Below, piece after piece: positions 51,102-61,516 of a stretch of 64,000 bases of DNA; positions within the stretch are counted from its first letter, which is position 1, and every line of letters begins with the position of its first letter. The notes beneath the pieces were generated by a model. That model saw only the letters and a list, made by a program, of their open reading frames with translations, was not told where the DNA came from and searched no databases. The position numbers and the translations under genes were made by a program. This DNA is from a bacterium (lineage in GTDB: Bacteria > Actinomycetota > Acidimicrobiia > Spongiisociales > JAENVV01), in NCBI GenBank assembly GCA_024641305.1, contig JAHEDI010000001.1:1-64000 (forward strand). The letters are read 5' to 3'.

Positions 51102-52295
51102 CTAAATAATGGCCGATTCGTGAAACGGTTCATTGCGAGTAACCCGGTCATAACCCAGGGGAGTGAGGTCAAGGGTGCGATAGGCGCCGTAGACGATCAG
51201 TTCACTGATCCCCCGTCCGACGGCGGGGGATTGCTGCAGGCCGTGGCCCGAGAAACCGTTGGCGAAGATGAAGTTGGGCAGGGCGGCGGGAGATCCGATG
51301 ATCATGTTCTGATCGAGCACGTTGAAGGCGTATTGGCCTCCCCAGGATGCGACAACCGCGATGCGTTCAAACTGGGGCACGTAGGAAGCCAGGACCGGCC
51401 AAATCAGCTCCTCGAACTCACCGTGGCGAGTCTCCAGGTCGTCGTAGCCGACGGCCCGATCATCAATCGGAACGCCGCCCGTCACGTAATGCTGCCGTTC
51501 ACGGCGAAAATGGACTCCTTCCGGCGTGACGGTAAGCGGGACGTTTTGTTCGATTGGGGCACGACAGTCAAATACAAACGTTGTTCGCGAGCGCGGCTCG
51601 ACCGGCAACTCCAGGCCCGCCATCGCCGCCACGAGCTTGGCGCGCGGGCCGGCCGCGTTCACCACATAGCCACAAGCCACAGTACCTCCCGATTCAAGCC
51701 GGACGCCGGTGATCCGACCCTCGGCCTCGATGAGATCCACGACCCGATCGGACAGATAGGTGACACCGTTGTGGCGGGCGCGCTGGCGAAATCCCAGCAA
51801 GAGAGCCCACCCGTCGATCGACCCCTCTCGTTCACTACCAAAACGCGCTCCAACCAACCGATCCGTATTCATGTATGGGAACTGGGAGCCAACCTCGGCT
51901 GGATCGAGCATCCGCACGTCCGCCCCGTTGGCCAGTTGAATTTCGTGCTCAGCGCCGAGAACCTCTAGCGCTGCCCGGTTAGTCGCAAGAAACAGATAAC
52001 CCGTGCCTCGAAAATTCAGGTCCGGCACGTCGCGATCGACGATCACTCGCTCGTGGAACTCGGCCAAGAACTCGAGCCCGAACTGACTGATCTTTATATT
52101 GAGCGGGTTAGAGAATTGTTCCCGGAAGCTATTGCCTGAGCGAGTACTTTGAGCATTGACGTAGGTCGAATCGGGCTCCACCACCAGGACCGTGCCATCA
52201 AAATCCGAGTTCTCGCTGAGGAAGTAGGCAATCGAACTGCCCATGAGCGCCCCACCGACAATGACGACATCGTAGGCGCCGCTCTCGTCGGTCAT
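51102..52295 (-). CDS. FAD-dependent oxidoreductase of the D-amino-acid/sarcosine oxidase (DAO) family
   Basis: 397 residues. The dinucleotide-binding N-terminus DVVIVGGALMGSSIAYFL and the ATG-like strand YVVNAAGPRAKLVAAMAG are typical of DAO-family flavoproteins; PNFIFANGFSGHGLQQSPAVGRGISEL is the C-terminal FAD contact (key part NGFSGHGLQQSPAVG). It probably oxidises a secondary or tertiary amine such as sarcosine or dimethylglycine. It lies 24 bases from an SDR dehydrogenase gene on the same strand. Both may belong to the amine/C1 catabolic island that continues at 57261. Confidence 0.85.
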   Translation of the reverse strand: MTDESGAYDVVIVGGALMGSSIAYFLSENSDFDGTVLVVEPDSTYVNAQSTRSGNSFREQFSNPLNIKISQFGLEFLAEFHERVIVDRDVPDLNFRGTGYLFLATNRAALEVLGAEHEIQLANGADVRMLDPAEVGSQFPYMNTDRLVGARFGSEREGSIDGWALLLGFRQRARHNGVTYLSDRVVDLIEAEGRITGVRLESGGTVACGYVVNAAGPRAKLVAAMAGLELPVEPRSRTTFVFDCRAPIEQNVPLTVTPEGVHFRRERQHYVTGGVPIDDRAVGYDDLETRHGEFEELIWPVLASYVPQFERIAVVASWGGQYAFNVLDQNMIIGSPAALPNFIFANGFSGHGLQQSPAVGRGISELIVYGAYRTLDLTPLGYDRVTRNEPFHESAII

Positions 52296-52319
52296 CGCCC
52301 ACCCCGGAGCACCGGGTAG

Positions 52320-53123
52320 TTACAGATCTTCGACACGAGGAAATCCCGATGGGGGCATGATGTCGACGGTCGCCGAACGTTGCTGGGCGGTCATTCCACC
52401 GTCAATCTTGATGATGTCACCGGTGATGTAGGCGGCGTCGTCGGACGCCAGAAAGAGCGCAGCCCCGGTCATATCGTAGGCCTCCCCGATGCGCCCGAGG
52501 GGGACGTTCTCACCACGGTATATCCGTTCCTCCATGGATAGCCCGGTCGTGTCAATCGAACCCGGCATAAGGGCGTTCACTCGAATGTTGTAAGGGCCAA
52601 GATCGAGGGCCATGGCTCTGGTGAGAGCTTCGATTCCGCCCTTGGTGGCGTCATATGCCGTGAACGAGCGATGCGACTGGGTAGCGCCACCGGAACTCAT
52701 GTTGATGATCACCCCGCCGCCGGCTTTGGCCATGATCCGACCTGCCCGATGTGAGCAGAGAAAGTGACCGGTAAGGTTGACGTCGATGATTCGGCGCCAC
52801 CAGGCTTCATCGGCTTCGAAAAAGTGAAGCATCGGACCGATCAGGCCAGCGTTATTCACGAGAACGTCGACCCGCCCGTACATATCGACGATCGTATCGA
52901 ACATCTCGGCGACCTGACTGCTGTTGGAGACATCAGCGACGGCGGCCAAGGCCGACCCTCCTGACCCGTTTATCCGATCGGCCGCAGCCCGTGCCGAGAC
53001 CGGATCGACATCATTCACGACGACCTTTGACCCGACGCTCGCGAATCGATCAGCGATAGCCCGACCAATCCCCGAGCCGGCCCCGGTGACCGTGACGACT
53101 TTGCCTGCCAACGATTCATACAT
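52320..53123 (-). CDS. Short-chain dehydrogenase/reductase (SDR)
   Basis: About 267 residues from the ATG at 53123; an earlier ATG at 53168 is possible but would add nonconserved residues. TGAGSGIGRAIAD (cofactor loop), VNNAGLIG (NNAG) and the catalytic Ser/Tyr/Lys in MSSGGATQSHRSFTAYDATK are visible. The Asp after strand 2 (VVVNDVD) favours NAD(H). A classical SDR acting on an alcohol or keto substrate. Transcribed with the DAO-family gene. Confidence 0.88.
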   Translation of the reverse strand: MYESLAGKVVTVTGAGSGIGRAIADRFASVGSKVVVNDVDPVSARAAADRINGSGGSALAAVADVSNSSQVAEMFDTIVDMYGRVDVLVNNAGLIGPMLHFFEADEAWWRRIIDVNLTGHFLCSHRAGRIMAKAGGGVIINMSSGGATQSHRSFTAYDATKGGIEALTRAMALDLGPYNIRVNALMPGSIDTTGLSMEERIYRGENVPLGRIGEAYDMTGAALFLASDDAAYITGDIIKIDGGMTAQQRSATVDIMPPSGFPRVEDL

Positions 53124-53237
53124 GAGCGGCCACTTTCGTGTTTCGAAGTTGAGCCAGGATTCTCGCATGGATTAAGCCGGCACGGTCGCCTGGCACCGGA
53201 TTTGGAACCAACCTTCGGCAGAAGACGTCCAAAAGCC

Positions 53238-53618
53238 ATGGGAAACGCTCGTTTGATCCTTCTGACCTTGGTCCTGGCTGCATGTTCATCCCAGGGAACC
53301 GGGCGATCAACCGGCACCGGGACTGTCTCTGGTGATGTTTTGGCCGGTCCCAGCTGTCCCGTCGAACGGCCCGGCGATCCCACCTGCCTCCCGGTCGCCG
53401 TGCAGGGCACGGTGGAGTTCGTCCAAAATGACGAAATCGTCGCCTCACAGACGATCGATGCCACTGGCCACTATTCGCTCGACCTGCCCCCCGGTTCCTA
53501 CACGATCCAGGTCAACGTTGGGGAAACCCCGTTTCCCAGCTGTCCCTCATTGGAGGTCGTCGTTGAGCAGGGCGCCGAGTCAACGATCAACATCGACTGT
53601 GACACAGGCATTCGGTGA
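53238..53618 (+). CDS. Putative lipoprotein with carboxypeptidase-regulatory-like domain
   Basis: About 126 residues from the ATG at 53238. The lipobox LVLAAC ends a short signal peptide. The mature part has a GTVSGDVLAGPSC beginning and HYSLDLPPGSYTIQV, the beta-sandwich pattern of CarboxypepD_reg/Cna-B-like domains. Four cysteines may form disulfides (PSCPVERPGDPTC, PSCP, DCD). It is likely a small surface-exposed adhesion or stabilising domain. Confidence 0.7.
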   Translation: MGNARLILLTLVLAACSSQGTGRSTGTGTVSGDVLAGPSCPVERPGDPTCLPVAVQGTVEFVQNDEIVASQTIDATGHYSLDLPPGSYTIQVNVGETPFPSCPSLEVVVEQGAESTINIDCDTGIR

Positions 53619-53673
53619 GATTGACGATGGTTGTCGACGGCGGCCCAACGACGCCTGGTATTCGATTCTCGAC

Positions 53674-54267
53674 TCAAACCGCCAATCGGTCGACGATCGT
53701 CTGCACACACGCCTCAAGTTGACGAGTTGTGTCGATTCGAATTTCTGGGTTATTTGGCGGTTCGTACGGAGCCGAGATTCCACTAAATTCCTGGATCTCG
53801 CCAGCCCGGGCCTTCGCATACAGCCCTTTGACGTCGCGTCGTTCACAAAGCTCAAGCGGCGTATCAACGAAGACCTCGATGAAACGACCGTCCGGATGCA
53901 AAGCGCGCACCCGATCGCGGTCGGCTGCGTACGGCGAAATGAACGCGGTCAAAACAACCATCCCGGCATCTTGGAATAGGCGACAGACCTCGCCAATGCG
54001 ACGAATATTCTCAGTCCGATCCTCCGGCCCGAACCCGAGATCGCGATTGAGTCCAAAACGAATGTTGTCGCCGTCGAGCACATAGGCCGCCACGCCACGC
54101 TCAAGTAGGGCCCGTTCAACCGCAAAGGCGAGCGTCGATTTTCCGGAACCGGACAGCCCCGTGAACCAGACGGTAAAGCCCTCGTGTCCGAGGTTGGCGG
54201 CCCGCTGCGCGGTGGTCACCTGGCTTTCACTGCGCACAATGTTCGAGGAAACCGGGCCATCAACCAC
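53674..54267 (-). CDS. cysC: Adenylyl-sulfate (APS) kinase, stand-alone copy
   Basis: 197 residues. P-loop [13 protein letters not shown] (37-45 region), [29 protein letters not shown] (key part [10 protein letters not shown]) and the [13 protein letters not shown] and [16 protein letters not shown] segments are classical APS kinase. It phosphorylates APS to PAPS. The start overlaps the cysNC stop by eight bases, so it is part of the sulfate-activation operon and duplicates the kinase domain already fused to CysN. Confidence 0.92.
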   Translation of the reverse strand: MVDGPVSSNIVRSESQVTTAQRAANLGHEGFTVWFTGLSGSGKSTLAFAVERALLERGVAAYVLDGDNIRFGLNRDLGFGPEDRTENIRRIGEVCRLFQDAGMVVLTAFISPYAADRDRVRALHPDGRFIEVFVDTPLELCERRDVKGLYAKARAGEIQEFSGISAPYEPPNNPEIRIDTTRQLEACVQTIVDRLAV

Positions 54268-56179
54268 GGAGAAAGCCCCGGTCGCCCAGTATTCGAAGGA
54301 TCTCGCTCACACACTCAGGTACATCCTGCACGGAAGTGTCAAGCCGAAGGTCCATGTCGGTTGGCCGCTCGTAAGGTGCCGAAACGCCTGGAAATTGGGC
54401 GATTTCACCCCGATCGGCTGCTTCGTAGAGCCCGTTCGGGTCCCTTCGCCGACACACTTCAATCGGGGTATCCAGGAACACCTCGACATACCGATCGCTT
54501 CCGATCAGTTCCCTGGCCCGCCCTCGAACCTCGGCGTTGGGAGCGACCAGAGCCGCTACTGCAACGAGTCCCTGATTGTTGACCAACCGGGCAACCTCAG
54601 AAACCCGGCGCAAGTTCTCCGACCGGTCCTCGGCACTAAACCCCAGGTCACGGCTAATCCCCATACGAATGTTTTCGCCGTCGAGCCGTATCGACACCTT
54701 GCCCCGATCAAACAATTCACGCTCAAGAGCGGTGGCGATAGTCGACTTACCGGCGGCCGTGAGTCCAGTCAGCAAAACGGTGCAGGGCTGTTGTCCATAC
54801 CGGATCGCTCGTTCGGTATCGTCGATTCCCGATACGTGCCGGACCAGCCCCGTCTCAGGGGTTCGATCCCAGGCCGAAGCGGCCCCGACGATCATGCCGG
54901 CCGCCACCGTGGCATTGGTCAGGCGGTCGACGAGGATGAACGATCCCGTGTGCCGGTTCTCGCTGTACGGGTCGAACAGTAGCTCTCGATCCGATCGCAC
55001 CGTGCACTGAGCTATGTCGTTGAGCCCCAAAACTGAAGCTTGCTGGTGTTCAAGCGTGTTGATGTCTACGCGGTGGCGGATCGCCGCGATCGTGGCGTTA
55101 CTGAAACCATTGGTGGAGTGCAGCAGATACTGTTGGCCTGGCTCCATTACGACGTCGGCCATCCACACGATCATCGCATCGACATCGTGGGCTCTGTGAG
55201 GCTGATCGCTGGCTTTGACAAGGAGATCACCGCGACTGACGTCGATCTCATCGTTGAGCGTCACGGTCACGGCTCTGCCTGGTCCGGCTACGTCTAGATC
55301 ACCATCAAACGTGACAATCCGACCAATGCTCGATCGGACGCCCGACGGGAGCGATACGACTTCATCGCCGGGGCGTATGATTCCCGAAGCGATGGTGCCT
55401 GCAAAGCCGCGGAACCCGAGATCGGGACGGACGACAAGTTGAATGGGCATCCGAAAGTGTTCGAAGTCGATCCCGGTTGCTACATCAACGGTCTCAAGGT
55501 ACTCCATGAGCGGGGGACCGTTGAACCAGTCCAACTCGGTCCCCGGATCCACCACATTGTCACCGAGCAGGGCCGACATCGGAAGAAAGTACGGACTGCC
55601 CAGGTCGAGTCCTTTCGAGAACTCCCGGTATTCGCGACAGATCTCGTCGAACCGATTCTCCGACCAGTCGACGAGGTCCATCTTGTTGATCGCCACAACC
55701 ACGTTGCGAATCCCCAGCAGGCTGGCGATGAAGCTGTGACGCTTCGTTTGTGGCAGGACTCCACGCCGAGCATCAATCAAAATGATCGCCAGCTCACAAG
55801 TTGAAGCTCCGGTAACCATGTTGCGGGTGTACTGCTCGTGGCCGGGTGTGTCTGCGATGATGAACTTGCGACGAGCCGTCGAGAAATAGCGGTAGGCGAC
55901 GTCGATTGTGATGCCCTGCTCGCGCTCGGCTTTAAGTCCGTCCATGAGAAGCGCCAGGTCCACTTGGTCACCGGCCGAACCCATCGTGGTCGAGTCGACA
56001 TGAAGCGTCGCCAACTGATCCTCGTAGATCATCTTCGAGTCGTGTAACAGGCGCCCGATGAGCGTCGACTTTCCATCGTCGACACTTCCGCAGGTGAGGA
56101 ATCTGAGAAGGTCTTTTCGTTCGTGTTCGGCGAGATATGCCCCGATATCGGTAGCAATGAGTTCCGATTGGTGGCTCAT
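54260..56179 (-). CDS. cysN: Bifunctional sulfate adenylyltransferase subunit 1 / APS kinase (CysN-CysC fusion)
   Basis: 639 residues from the ATG at 56179 overlapping the cysD stop (TAATG). The GTPase part has GSVDDGKST (31-39), [12 protein letters not shown] and NKMDLVDW; it drives ATP sulfurylase. From roughly residue 460 follows a complete APS kinase with [36 protein letters not shown] (key part DGENIRMG) and GVSAPYERP. With CysD it turns sulfate and ATP into APS and then PAPS. The NodQ-type fusion is common; the additional stand-alone cysC is not needed for it. Confidence 0.94.
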   Translation of the reverse strand: MSHQSELIATDIGAYLAEHERKDLLRFLTCGSVDDGKSTLIGRLLHDSKMIYEDQLATLHVDSTTMGSAGDQVDLALLMDGLKAEREQGITIDVAYRYFSTARRKFIIADTPGHEQYTRNMVTGASTCELAIILIDARRGVLPQTKRHSFIASLLGIRNVVVAINKMDLVDWSENRFDEICREYREFSKGLDLGSPYFLPMSALLGDNVVDPGTELDWFNGPPLMEYLETVDVATGIDFEHFRMPIQLVVRPDLGFRGFAGTIASGIIRPGDEVVSLPSGVRSSIGRIVTFDGDLDVAGPGRAVTVTLNDEIDVSRGDLLVKASDQPHRAHDVDAMIVWMADVVMEPGQQYLLHSTNGFSNATIAAIRHRVDINTLEHQQASVLGLNDIAQCTVRSDRELLFDPYSENRHTGSFILVDRLTNATVAAGMIVGAASAWDRTPETGLVRHVSGIDDTERAIRYGQQPCTVLLTGLTAAGKSTIATALERELFDRGKVSIRLDGENIRMGISRDLGFSAEDRSENLRRVSEVARLVNNQGLVAVAALVAPNAEVRGRARELIGSDRYVEVFLDTPIEVCRRRDPNGLYEAADRGEIAQFPGVSAPYERPTDMDLRLDTSVQDVPECVSEILRILGDRGFLRG

Positions 56180-57117
56180 TAGAAGTAGCCCTCCCGCTTC
56201 TTCTCCTCCATCGAACCTGACTGGTCGTAGTCTATGACTCGGCCTTCCCGCTCGGACCGGGTGGCTAGGAGCATCTCCTGGATGATTTCGGGAAGCGTGC
56301 GCGCGGTAGATTCGACGGCACCAGAGAGGGGATAACACCCCAGGGTTCGAAAACGAACCGACCGCATTTGCGGGGTTTCACCCTCGTCGAATCGGAACCG
56401 TTCGTCATCAACCATGATGAGAACTCCATCCCGTTCTACGACAGGCCTGATGGCCGAAAAATAGAGGGGGACGATCGGTATCCCCTCAAGGTGGATGTAC
56501 TGCCAGACATCCAATTCGGTCCAGTTGCTGATGGGAAAGACCCGGATACTTTCGCCTTTGCTGACCCGACCGTTATACAGGTTCCATAGTTCGGGTCTCT
56601 GATTCTTCGGGTCCCACCGGTGGTGTTCGTCACGAAAGCTGAACACCCGCTCCTTGGCCCTCGACTTCTCCTCATCGCGCCGCGCTCCGCCAAAGGCCGC
56701 GTCATAACGCCCGGCCGTCAACGCCTGCTTGAGAGCCTGGGTTTTCATAATGTCGGTGTAATTCTTGGAGCCGTGATCGAACGGATTGATACCCCTGACA
56801 ACCCCGTCCTGATTGGTATGCACCAGGAGTTCCAATCCGAGTTCCGCCGCCATTCGGTCCCGAAAGGTGATCATCTCCTTGAACTTCCAGGTTGTGTCGA
56901 TGTGTAGCAGCGGGAAAGGAATCTTGGCAGGGTGAAACGCCTTTCGAGCGAGATGAAGCAGCACCGTGGAGTCTTTCCCAATCGAGTAAAGCATGACTGG
57001 CTTTTCGGACTGGGCAACTACTTCCCGAATGATGTAAATACTCTCTGCTTCCAACTGCTTGAGATGGGTCAACCGAAGCTCTGGGGGAATCACGAGATCA
57101 GGCACGGTTGCCACCAC
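56179..57117 (-). CDS. cysD: Sulfate adenylyltransferase subunit 2
   Basis: 312 residues. The PP-loop [12 protein letters not shown] (45-50 core) binds [36 protein letters not shown] (key part [14 protein letters not shown]) and [15 protein letters not shown] are CysD hallmarks. It adenylates sulfate to APS together with CysN. First gene of the cysD-cysNC-cysC operon; 143 bases separate it from the Rieske gene stop upstream. Confidence 0.96.
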   Translation of the reverse strand: MVATVPDLVIPPELRLTHLKQLEAESIYIIREVVAQSEKPVMLYSIGKDSTVLLHLARKAFHPAKIPFPLLHIDTTWKFKEMITFRDRMAAELGLELLVHTNQDGVVRGINPFDHGSKNYTDIMKTQALKQALTAGRYDAAFGGARRDEEKSRAKERVFSFRDEHHRWDPKNQRPELWNLYNGRVSKGESIRVFPISNWTELDVWQYIHLEGIPIVPLYFSAIRPVVERDGVLIMVDDERFRFDEGETPQMRSVRFRTLGCYPLSGAVESTARTLPEIIQEMLLATRSEREGRVIDYDQSGSMEEKKREGYF

Positions 57118-57260
57118 TCAACCGAAGCGAACTGCGCCATCGACTTCGACCTGCAGCTGGCATTGCGATCACTACCCCCTGATTATGGCCAACAGCCTAC
57201 GCGACCACTACCCGTTTGAACATTCGGCCGGAGACAGGCCCCATCCCGACGGCGTGGGAC

Positions 57261-58466
57261 TCATCGAAGCGTGTCGTCCAACCCGTCGATATACGGGTCC
57301 CATTCGACCAGGGGAGGGGGCACGAAACCCTCGCCGAGATAGGCCCGACCGATCATGGCGTGGAACTTCGCCAACGACGATTCCCAAGAACTGAGCGGAC
57401 CCGGCTGGAAACCCCGGTTGGACGCCCCCCGCTGCACCCCTTCGCAGGCCACCCAATCTTCCTGATTGGTCTGATCCCAGAAGTCAACGGCATACGAGGG
57501 ATCAAAGTCATCCTGCTCGACTACTTCAGGAGCGAAAAGCCATTCACAAACGATGCGGGTCCTCCCGGGAGATGCCGGGGTCAGGGTATGGGTCATGAGG
57601 TAGTCGGGATGGGCGCTGATGAAAAGATTCGGCATGACGAGCAGATAGAGAACCTCGCGCTCAAGTCCAGGGTCAAGATTTCGAAACCGGGGCAGTCGCC
57701 GCTCCCCACTAAAAGACATCGTCTCGGCCTGGGGTTTGAGGTCCATGGTTCCGCCGCACCACATACCGTCAGAGGGAATCGAACGACCGCTGCTTGGTGG
57801 GCTGACCTCGCAGAGGGCCGGATGGATGGTGGTGCAGTGATAACACTCAAGGTAGTTCTCGGCTATGAGTTTCCAATTGGCGGCAACTTCGTAGTCGTGT
57901 TTGACGGCGCTGACCAGTCGGGCGGGCTCGTAGGATGCCAGGACCGTCCCGAGCGAACCAAGGGTCGCTTCGAGCGTGTCGCCGTCCCCCGAGCTATTGA
58001 CGAACAGCCAGCCGAGCCATTCGGCGACCCGGACCGATTGAAGAGGCCAGTCCGCCACATCGAACCCAGGGCTCTGAGTGAGGGTCGGGGCGGTCCGAAG
58101 TGTTCCGTCGACACGGTACGCCCATGAATGGTACGGGCATCGAATCTGACGGGCATCGACCCGCTTACCAACGGCGAGCAGCTCATGACCTCGATGTCGA
58201 CACACGTTCGAGAAGGCCGCGACTTGGCCGGTCGGTTGCCGGGAAAGCAGAATGGTCTCTGCCCCTAGTTCGATCGCTCGTAGCTGGCCGGGGGACAGCA
58301 GTTCGTCAAGGCGGCCGAGGCAGATCCAACCACCTTCGAACAACATGTTCTTCTCCCAGGCGTATAGGTCCGCCGAAGAATACGCATCTGCCGGCAGCGT
58401 CCGGCTTTGACCACCAGAAAGAAGAAGCTTCTCGATGGTTTCCGTGGGAAGCGGGGCTGGATTCAT
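57261..58466 (-). CDS. Rieske-type ring-hydroxylating/quaternary-amine oxygenase, alpha subunit
   Basis: About 401 residues from the ATG at 58466 preceded by AAGGTGA. The Rieske [2Fe-2S] ligands are CRH near residue 89-91 and CPYH near 110-113. The mononuclear iron domain has WKLIAENYLECYHCTTIHPAL (key part NYLECYHC..IHP). This pattern is close to glycine-betaine, choline and carnitine monooxygenases as I know them, rather than aromatic dioxygenases. It would demethylate or hydroxylate a methylated amine, needing a reductase not visible here. It diverges from the GcvT-like gene across a large dyad. Confidence 0.85.
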   Translation of the reverse strand: MNPAPLPTETIEKLLLSGGQSRTLPADAYSSADLYAWEKNMLFEGGWICLGRLDELLSPGQLRAIELGAETILLSRQPTGQVAAFSNVCRHRGHELLAVGKRVDARQIRCPYHSWAYRVDGTLRTAPTLTQSPGFDVADWPLQSVRVAEWLGWLFVNSSGDGDTLEATLGSLGTVLASYEPARLVSAVKHDYEVAANWKLIAENYLECYHCTTIHPALCEVSPPSSGRSIPSDGMWCGGTMDLKPQAETMSFSGERRLPRFRNLDPGLEREVLYLLVMPNLFISAHPDYLMTHTLTPASPGRTRIVCEWLFAPEVVEQDDFDPSYAVDFWDQTNQEDWVACEGVQRGASNRGFQPGPLSSWESSLAKFHAMIGRAYLGEGFVPPPLVEWDPYIDGLDDTLR

Positions 58467-58544
58467 TCCGGTCACCTTACGCCATTTCGCCATGCCATGG
58501 CCGCTTCAACGGCCCCCTTCGGGATGACAATGAACCGCCCGTAG

Positions 58545-58601
58545 TGAGCGGACCGACCGGCACGTCGCTAGCCTCACCAATATGTTCGGTCGGTCCGCTC
58601 A
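58545..58601. promoter_or_regulatory. Perfect 14-bp dyad in the divergent Rieske/GcvT-like promoter region
   Basis: TGAGCGGACCGACC (58545-58558) and GGTCGGTCCGCTCA (58588-58601) are exact inverted repeats separated by 29 bases. They lie midway between starts at 58466 and 58637. A dimer-of-dimers operator controlling both genes is likely; a single-stranded hairpin is less probable with so long a spacer. Confidence 0.6.
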
Positions 58602-58636
58602 GCCCGTCAATCTCGTAGCTCGTTCTGGGAGAGGCC

Positions 58637-59833
58637 ATGGTCCGTTACACCGCCTTTCATGACCGAACAAAGGCGCTGAACACCACCGAACTGTGGTCTC
58701 ATTGGGCCGGGTACCTCGCTGCGGACCGCTATCAGCTATCGGAGAAATTTGAATACTTCGCCATCCGCAATAGCGCCGGCATGTTCGACACCTCTCCGCT
58801 GTACAAATACCGGATTCAGGGAAGTGACGCGGAGACATTTCTGGCGGGCCTTCTCACCAGGAACATCCGTAAATGCCGGCCAGGTAACGCCCAGTACACA
58901 ATCTGGTGCGACGACAACGGATTCATCATCGAAGACGGCGTGATCATTCGGCTATCGGAAACGGAATTTCTGCTGAGTACCGCCGAGCCGAACCTCGCCT
59001 ACTTCGAGGATCGAATCGGCCGACTCCAGGTGATCATCGAAGATATTTCCGACGATGTGGCGGCCCTGGCCGTCCAGGGTCCCCGTTCGAAGACGATCCT
59101 GACTGAACTGATTCCAGACGTAGCAGGACTCGGCTACTTCCAGTCGACCGAAGCCAAGATAGGTGATGCGCCCGTCGTCATCTCACGAACGGGTTTCACC
59201 GGTGATCTCGGTTACGAGATTTGGGTGAAAAACGATCATGGACTCGCCGTCTGGGATGCGGTCGCACAGGCCGGCGAACGCTACGGCATGCTCCCGTTTG
59301 GAACGACTGCACTCCTAATGGCTCGAATTGAAGCCGGGCTGGCCCTTATCGACGTGGACTTCTCGTCGTCTCGCTATGCGTGGACGGATGCGGATCGAAC
59401 GACCCCGTTGGAATTGGGGCTTGAATGGATGGTTCGGGATATCGGCGACGATGACCGCCCGTTCGTCGGCCGTCGAGCCCTTCTCCGTGAAATGGTCGCT
59501 GGATCTCGCTGGAAGTTGACCGGGTTGCTGATCGACTGGCGAAACTGGTTCGAGGTGTATGACCGCAACGGTCTCGTTCCCCCCAAAGACCACTTGCCCA
59601 ATGGGTCCGAGTCAATCCTGTATGACGCGACCGATCAGCCGGTGGGCTACGCGACAAGCTTGATGTACTCGCCAATGGTCCAGCGACACATTGCCATCGC
59701 CCGGGTGCAACCGGAGCTGGTGGCTCCCGGGAACCAGCTCAACATGGAAGTCACCATCAACCACACGTGGCAACAGGTCAAAGCCCAGACAACCCGGATG
59801 CCCTTCTACAACCCACCCCACAAGACTGCATAA
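58637..59833 (+). CDS. GcvT-like, folate-dependent aminomethyltransferase/demethylase
   Basis: 398 residues with a GGGAGAGG ribosome binding site. It has the GcvT fold: YFAIRNSAGMFDTSPLYKYRI, ALAVQGPRSKTILTEL, the folate-loop SRTGFTGDLGYEIWV and the C-terminal VGYATSLMYSPMVQRHIAIARV (key parts quoted). Such proteins take a methyl or methylene group from an amine, ether or sulfonium onto tetrahydrofolate (GcvT, DmdA, sarcosine/dimethylglycine enzymes). With the divergent Rieske oxygenase and the FAD protein next door, a methylated amine or sulfonium is the likely substrate. Confidence 0.85.
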   Translation: MVRYTAFHDRTKALNTTELWSHWAGYLAADRYQLSEKFEYFAIRNSAGMFDTSPLYKYRIQGSDAETFLAGLLTRNIRKCRPGNAQYTIWCDDNGFIIEDGVIIRLSETEFLLSTAEPNLAYFEDRIGRLQVIIEDISDDVAALAVQGPRSKTILTELIPDVAGLGYFQSTEAKIGDAPVVISRTGFTGDLGYEIWVKNDHGLAVWDAVAQAGERYGMLPFGTTALLMARIEAGLALIDVDFSSSRYAWTDADRTTPLELGLEWMVRDIGDDDRPFVGRRALLREMVAGSRWKLTGLLIDWRNWFEVYDRNGLVPPKDHLPNGSESILYDATDQPVGYATSLMYSPMVQRHIAIARVQPELVAPGNQLNMEVTINHTWQQVKAQTTRMPFYNPPHKTA

Positions 59834-59842
59834 GGACTGCGC

Positions 59843-61435
59843 ATGGCAACGGATCGAACCTATGACGCCATTATCGTCGGCGGGGGCCATAACGGATTGG
59901 TGAATGGGGCCTACCTCGCCAAGACCGGACTCAAGACGCTCATCATCGAGCGACGGCATCTGGTCGGCGGGGCGGCGATCACCGAAGAGCTACACCCCGG
60001 ATTCTTGTTCACCACGTTTTCGTATGCGCTGAGCCTGCTGCGACCCGACATCATTCAGGAGCTCGAACTCGTCAAGCACGGCTTCAAACCGCTCCTCATG
60101 GAGTCAACCTTCGCCCCCATGCATGACGGAAACTATCTCCTGTTGGGTCAGGATCACCAGGCCAACATCGCGGAGATTCGTCGACACTCCAAGCACGACG
60201 CAGACGCGTACGCCCAGTATTCGCACGACGTCAATCGGGTGTGCCGGGCGATCAAGCCGCTCCTCGACAACATCCCGCCCGATATCACCAGCCGGGATCC
60301 CGAAGAACTTATCCGGATGGCAACGCTCGCTCAACATATGCGCGATTTGGAGCCGGCGGTTCTCCACAATGCAGTTCGTCTGTTGACAGGCAGCGCAGCC
60401 GACTTTCTTGATGACTATTTCGACAGCGAAATATTGAAAGCCACCCTGGCCTCGTCGGGCATCATCGGGACAAAAGTAGGTCCGATGTCTCAAGGTTCGG
60501 GCCTCGTTTTGCTATACCACAAGATGGGCGAGCACGACGGCGATCAATCTTCATGGGCGTTCCACAAGGGTGGCAACGGGGGATTCACCCAGGTTCTAGC
60601 CAGGGCGTTCGAGTCATACGGTGGCGAGATCAGCCTCGAATCGCCCGTTGCCACTGTCATAACCAGTAACGGCAGAGCCCGCGGCGTGGCGCTCGAGGAC
60701 GGGACTGAGTTCAAAGCAGACATTGTCGTAAGTGCCCTAGACCCCCGGCGCACGTTCCTCGAGTTGGTGGACCCCGGCGAGCTTCCGTCAGATCTCGTGG
60801 AAAACATCAGCCGCTTCCGGTTCCAGGGAACCTCTGCAAAAGTCAATTTCGCTCTCGATGGTTTACCGAAGTACCCGGCTCTCGGCAATCGCGGAGACCA
60901 GTTTCGCGGGTTCACCAATATCGGACCAACCATGGATTATCTCGAGCGGGCGTTCGATGACGCCAAGTATGGCTGGTACTCCAAGCAGCCGTACATCGAT
61001 GCCTGTTTCCAATCCACGATCGATCCTGACATGGCTCCGCCCGGCAAACACGTGATGTCTGGATTCATCCAATACGCCCCGTACGACCTCAAGGGGAGTG
61101 ACTGGGACACCGAGCGCGAGACTTTCGGCGATACGGTCCAGGCGGTGCTTGAGTCGCATTTTCCCGGATTCGGGGATCTGGTTCTCCACCGCGAAGTCGT
61201 AACACCCCTGGACATTGAACGGGTGGTTGGTCTATCGGAAGGCAACATTTTCGGGGGAGAGTTCCTCGCCCCACAGATGTTCTTCTTCCGACCCGCTCCC
61301 GGTTGGAACCAATATCGGACTCCGATCGAGGGCTATTACCAATGCGGCTCTGGAACTCACCCTGGCGGCTGTGTCATGGGGGCGCCAGGGAAACTGGCGG
61401 CCGCGCAGATCCTCAAGGACCAGCAGCATTCCTAG
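59843..61435 (+). CDS. NAD(P)/FAD-dependent oxidoreductase of the phytoene-desaturase-like COG1233 group
   Basis: 530 residues. N-terminal AIIVGGGHNGLVNGAYLAKTG (Rossmann, GxGxxG-like) and the ADIVVSALDPRRTFLELV and C-terminal QCGSGTHPGGCVMGAPG segments are typical of the PYROXD2/CrtI-like flavoproteins. There are no carotenoid genes nearby, so carotenoid desaturation is unlikely. Nine bases after the GcvT-like gene, it is clearly co-transcribed and may oxidise the same substrate or its demethylated product. Confidence 0.87.
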   Translation: MATDRTYDAIIVGGGHNGLVNGAYLAKTGLKTLIIERRHLVGGAAITEELHPGFLFTTFSYALSLLRPDIIQELELVKHGFKPLLMESTFAPMHDGNYLLLGQDHQANIAEIRRHSKHDADAYAQYSHDVNRVCRAIKPLLDNIPPDITSRDPEELIRMATLAQHMRDLEPAVLHNAVRLLTGSAADFLDDYFDSEILKATLASSGIIGTKVGPMSQGSGLVLLYHKMGEHDGDQSSWAFHKGGNGGFTQVLARAFESYGGEISLESPVATVITSNGRARGVALEDGTEFKADIVVSALDPRRTFLELVDPGELPSDLVENISRFRFQGTSAKVNFALDGLPKYPALGNRGDQFRGFTNIGPTMDYLERAFDDAKYGWYSKQPYIDACFQSTIDPDMAPPGKHVMSGFIQYAPYDLKGSDWDTERETFGDTVQAVLESHFPGFGDLVLHREVVTPLDIERVVGLSEGNIFGGEFLAPQMFFFRPAPGWNQYRTPIEGYYQCGSGTHPGGCVMGAPGKLAAAQILKDQQHS

Positions 61436-61516
61436 GACGGGTCCATCGAAAGCTTGGTATCGATACCTCCTACGTCTCGCTTGGCCGGGACACCCGGGCG
61501 CCTGCCCCTGCAACGA

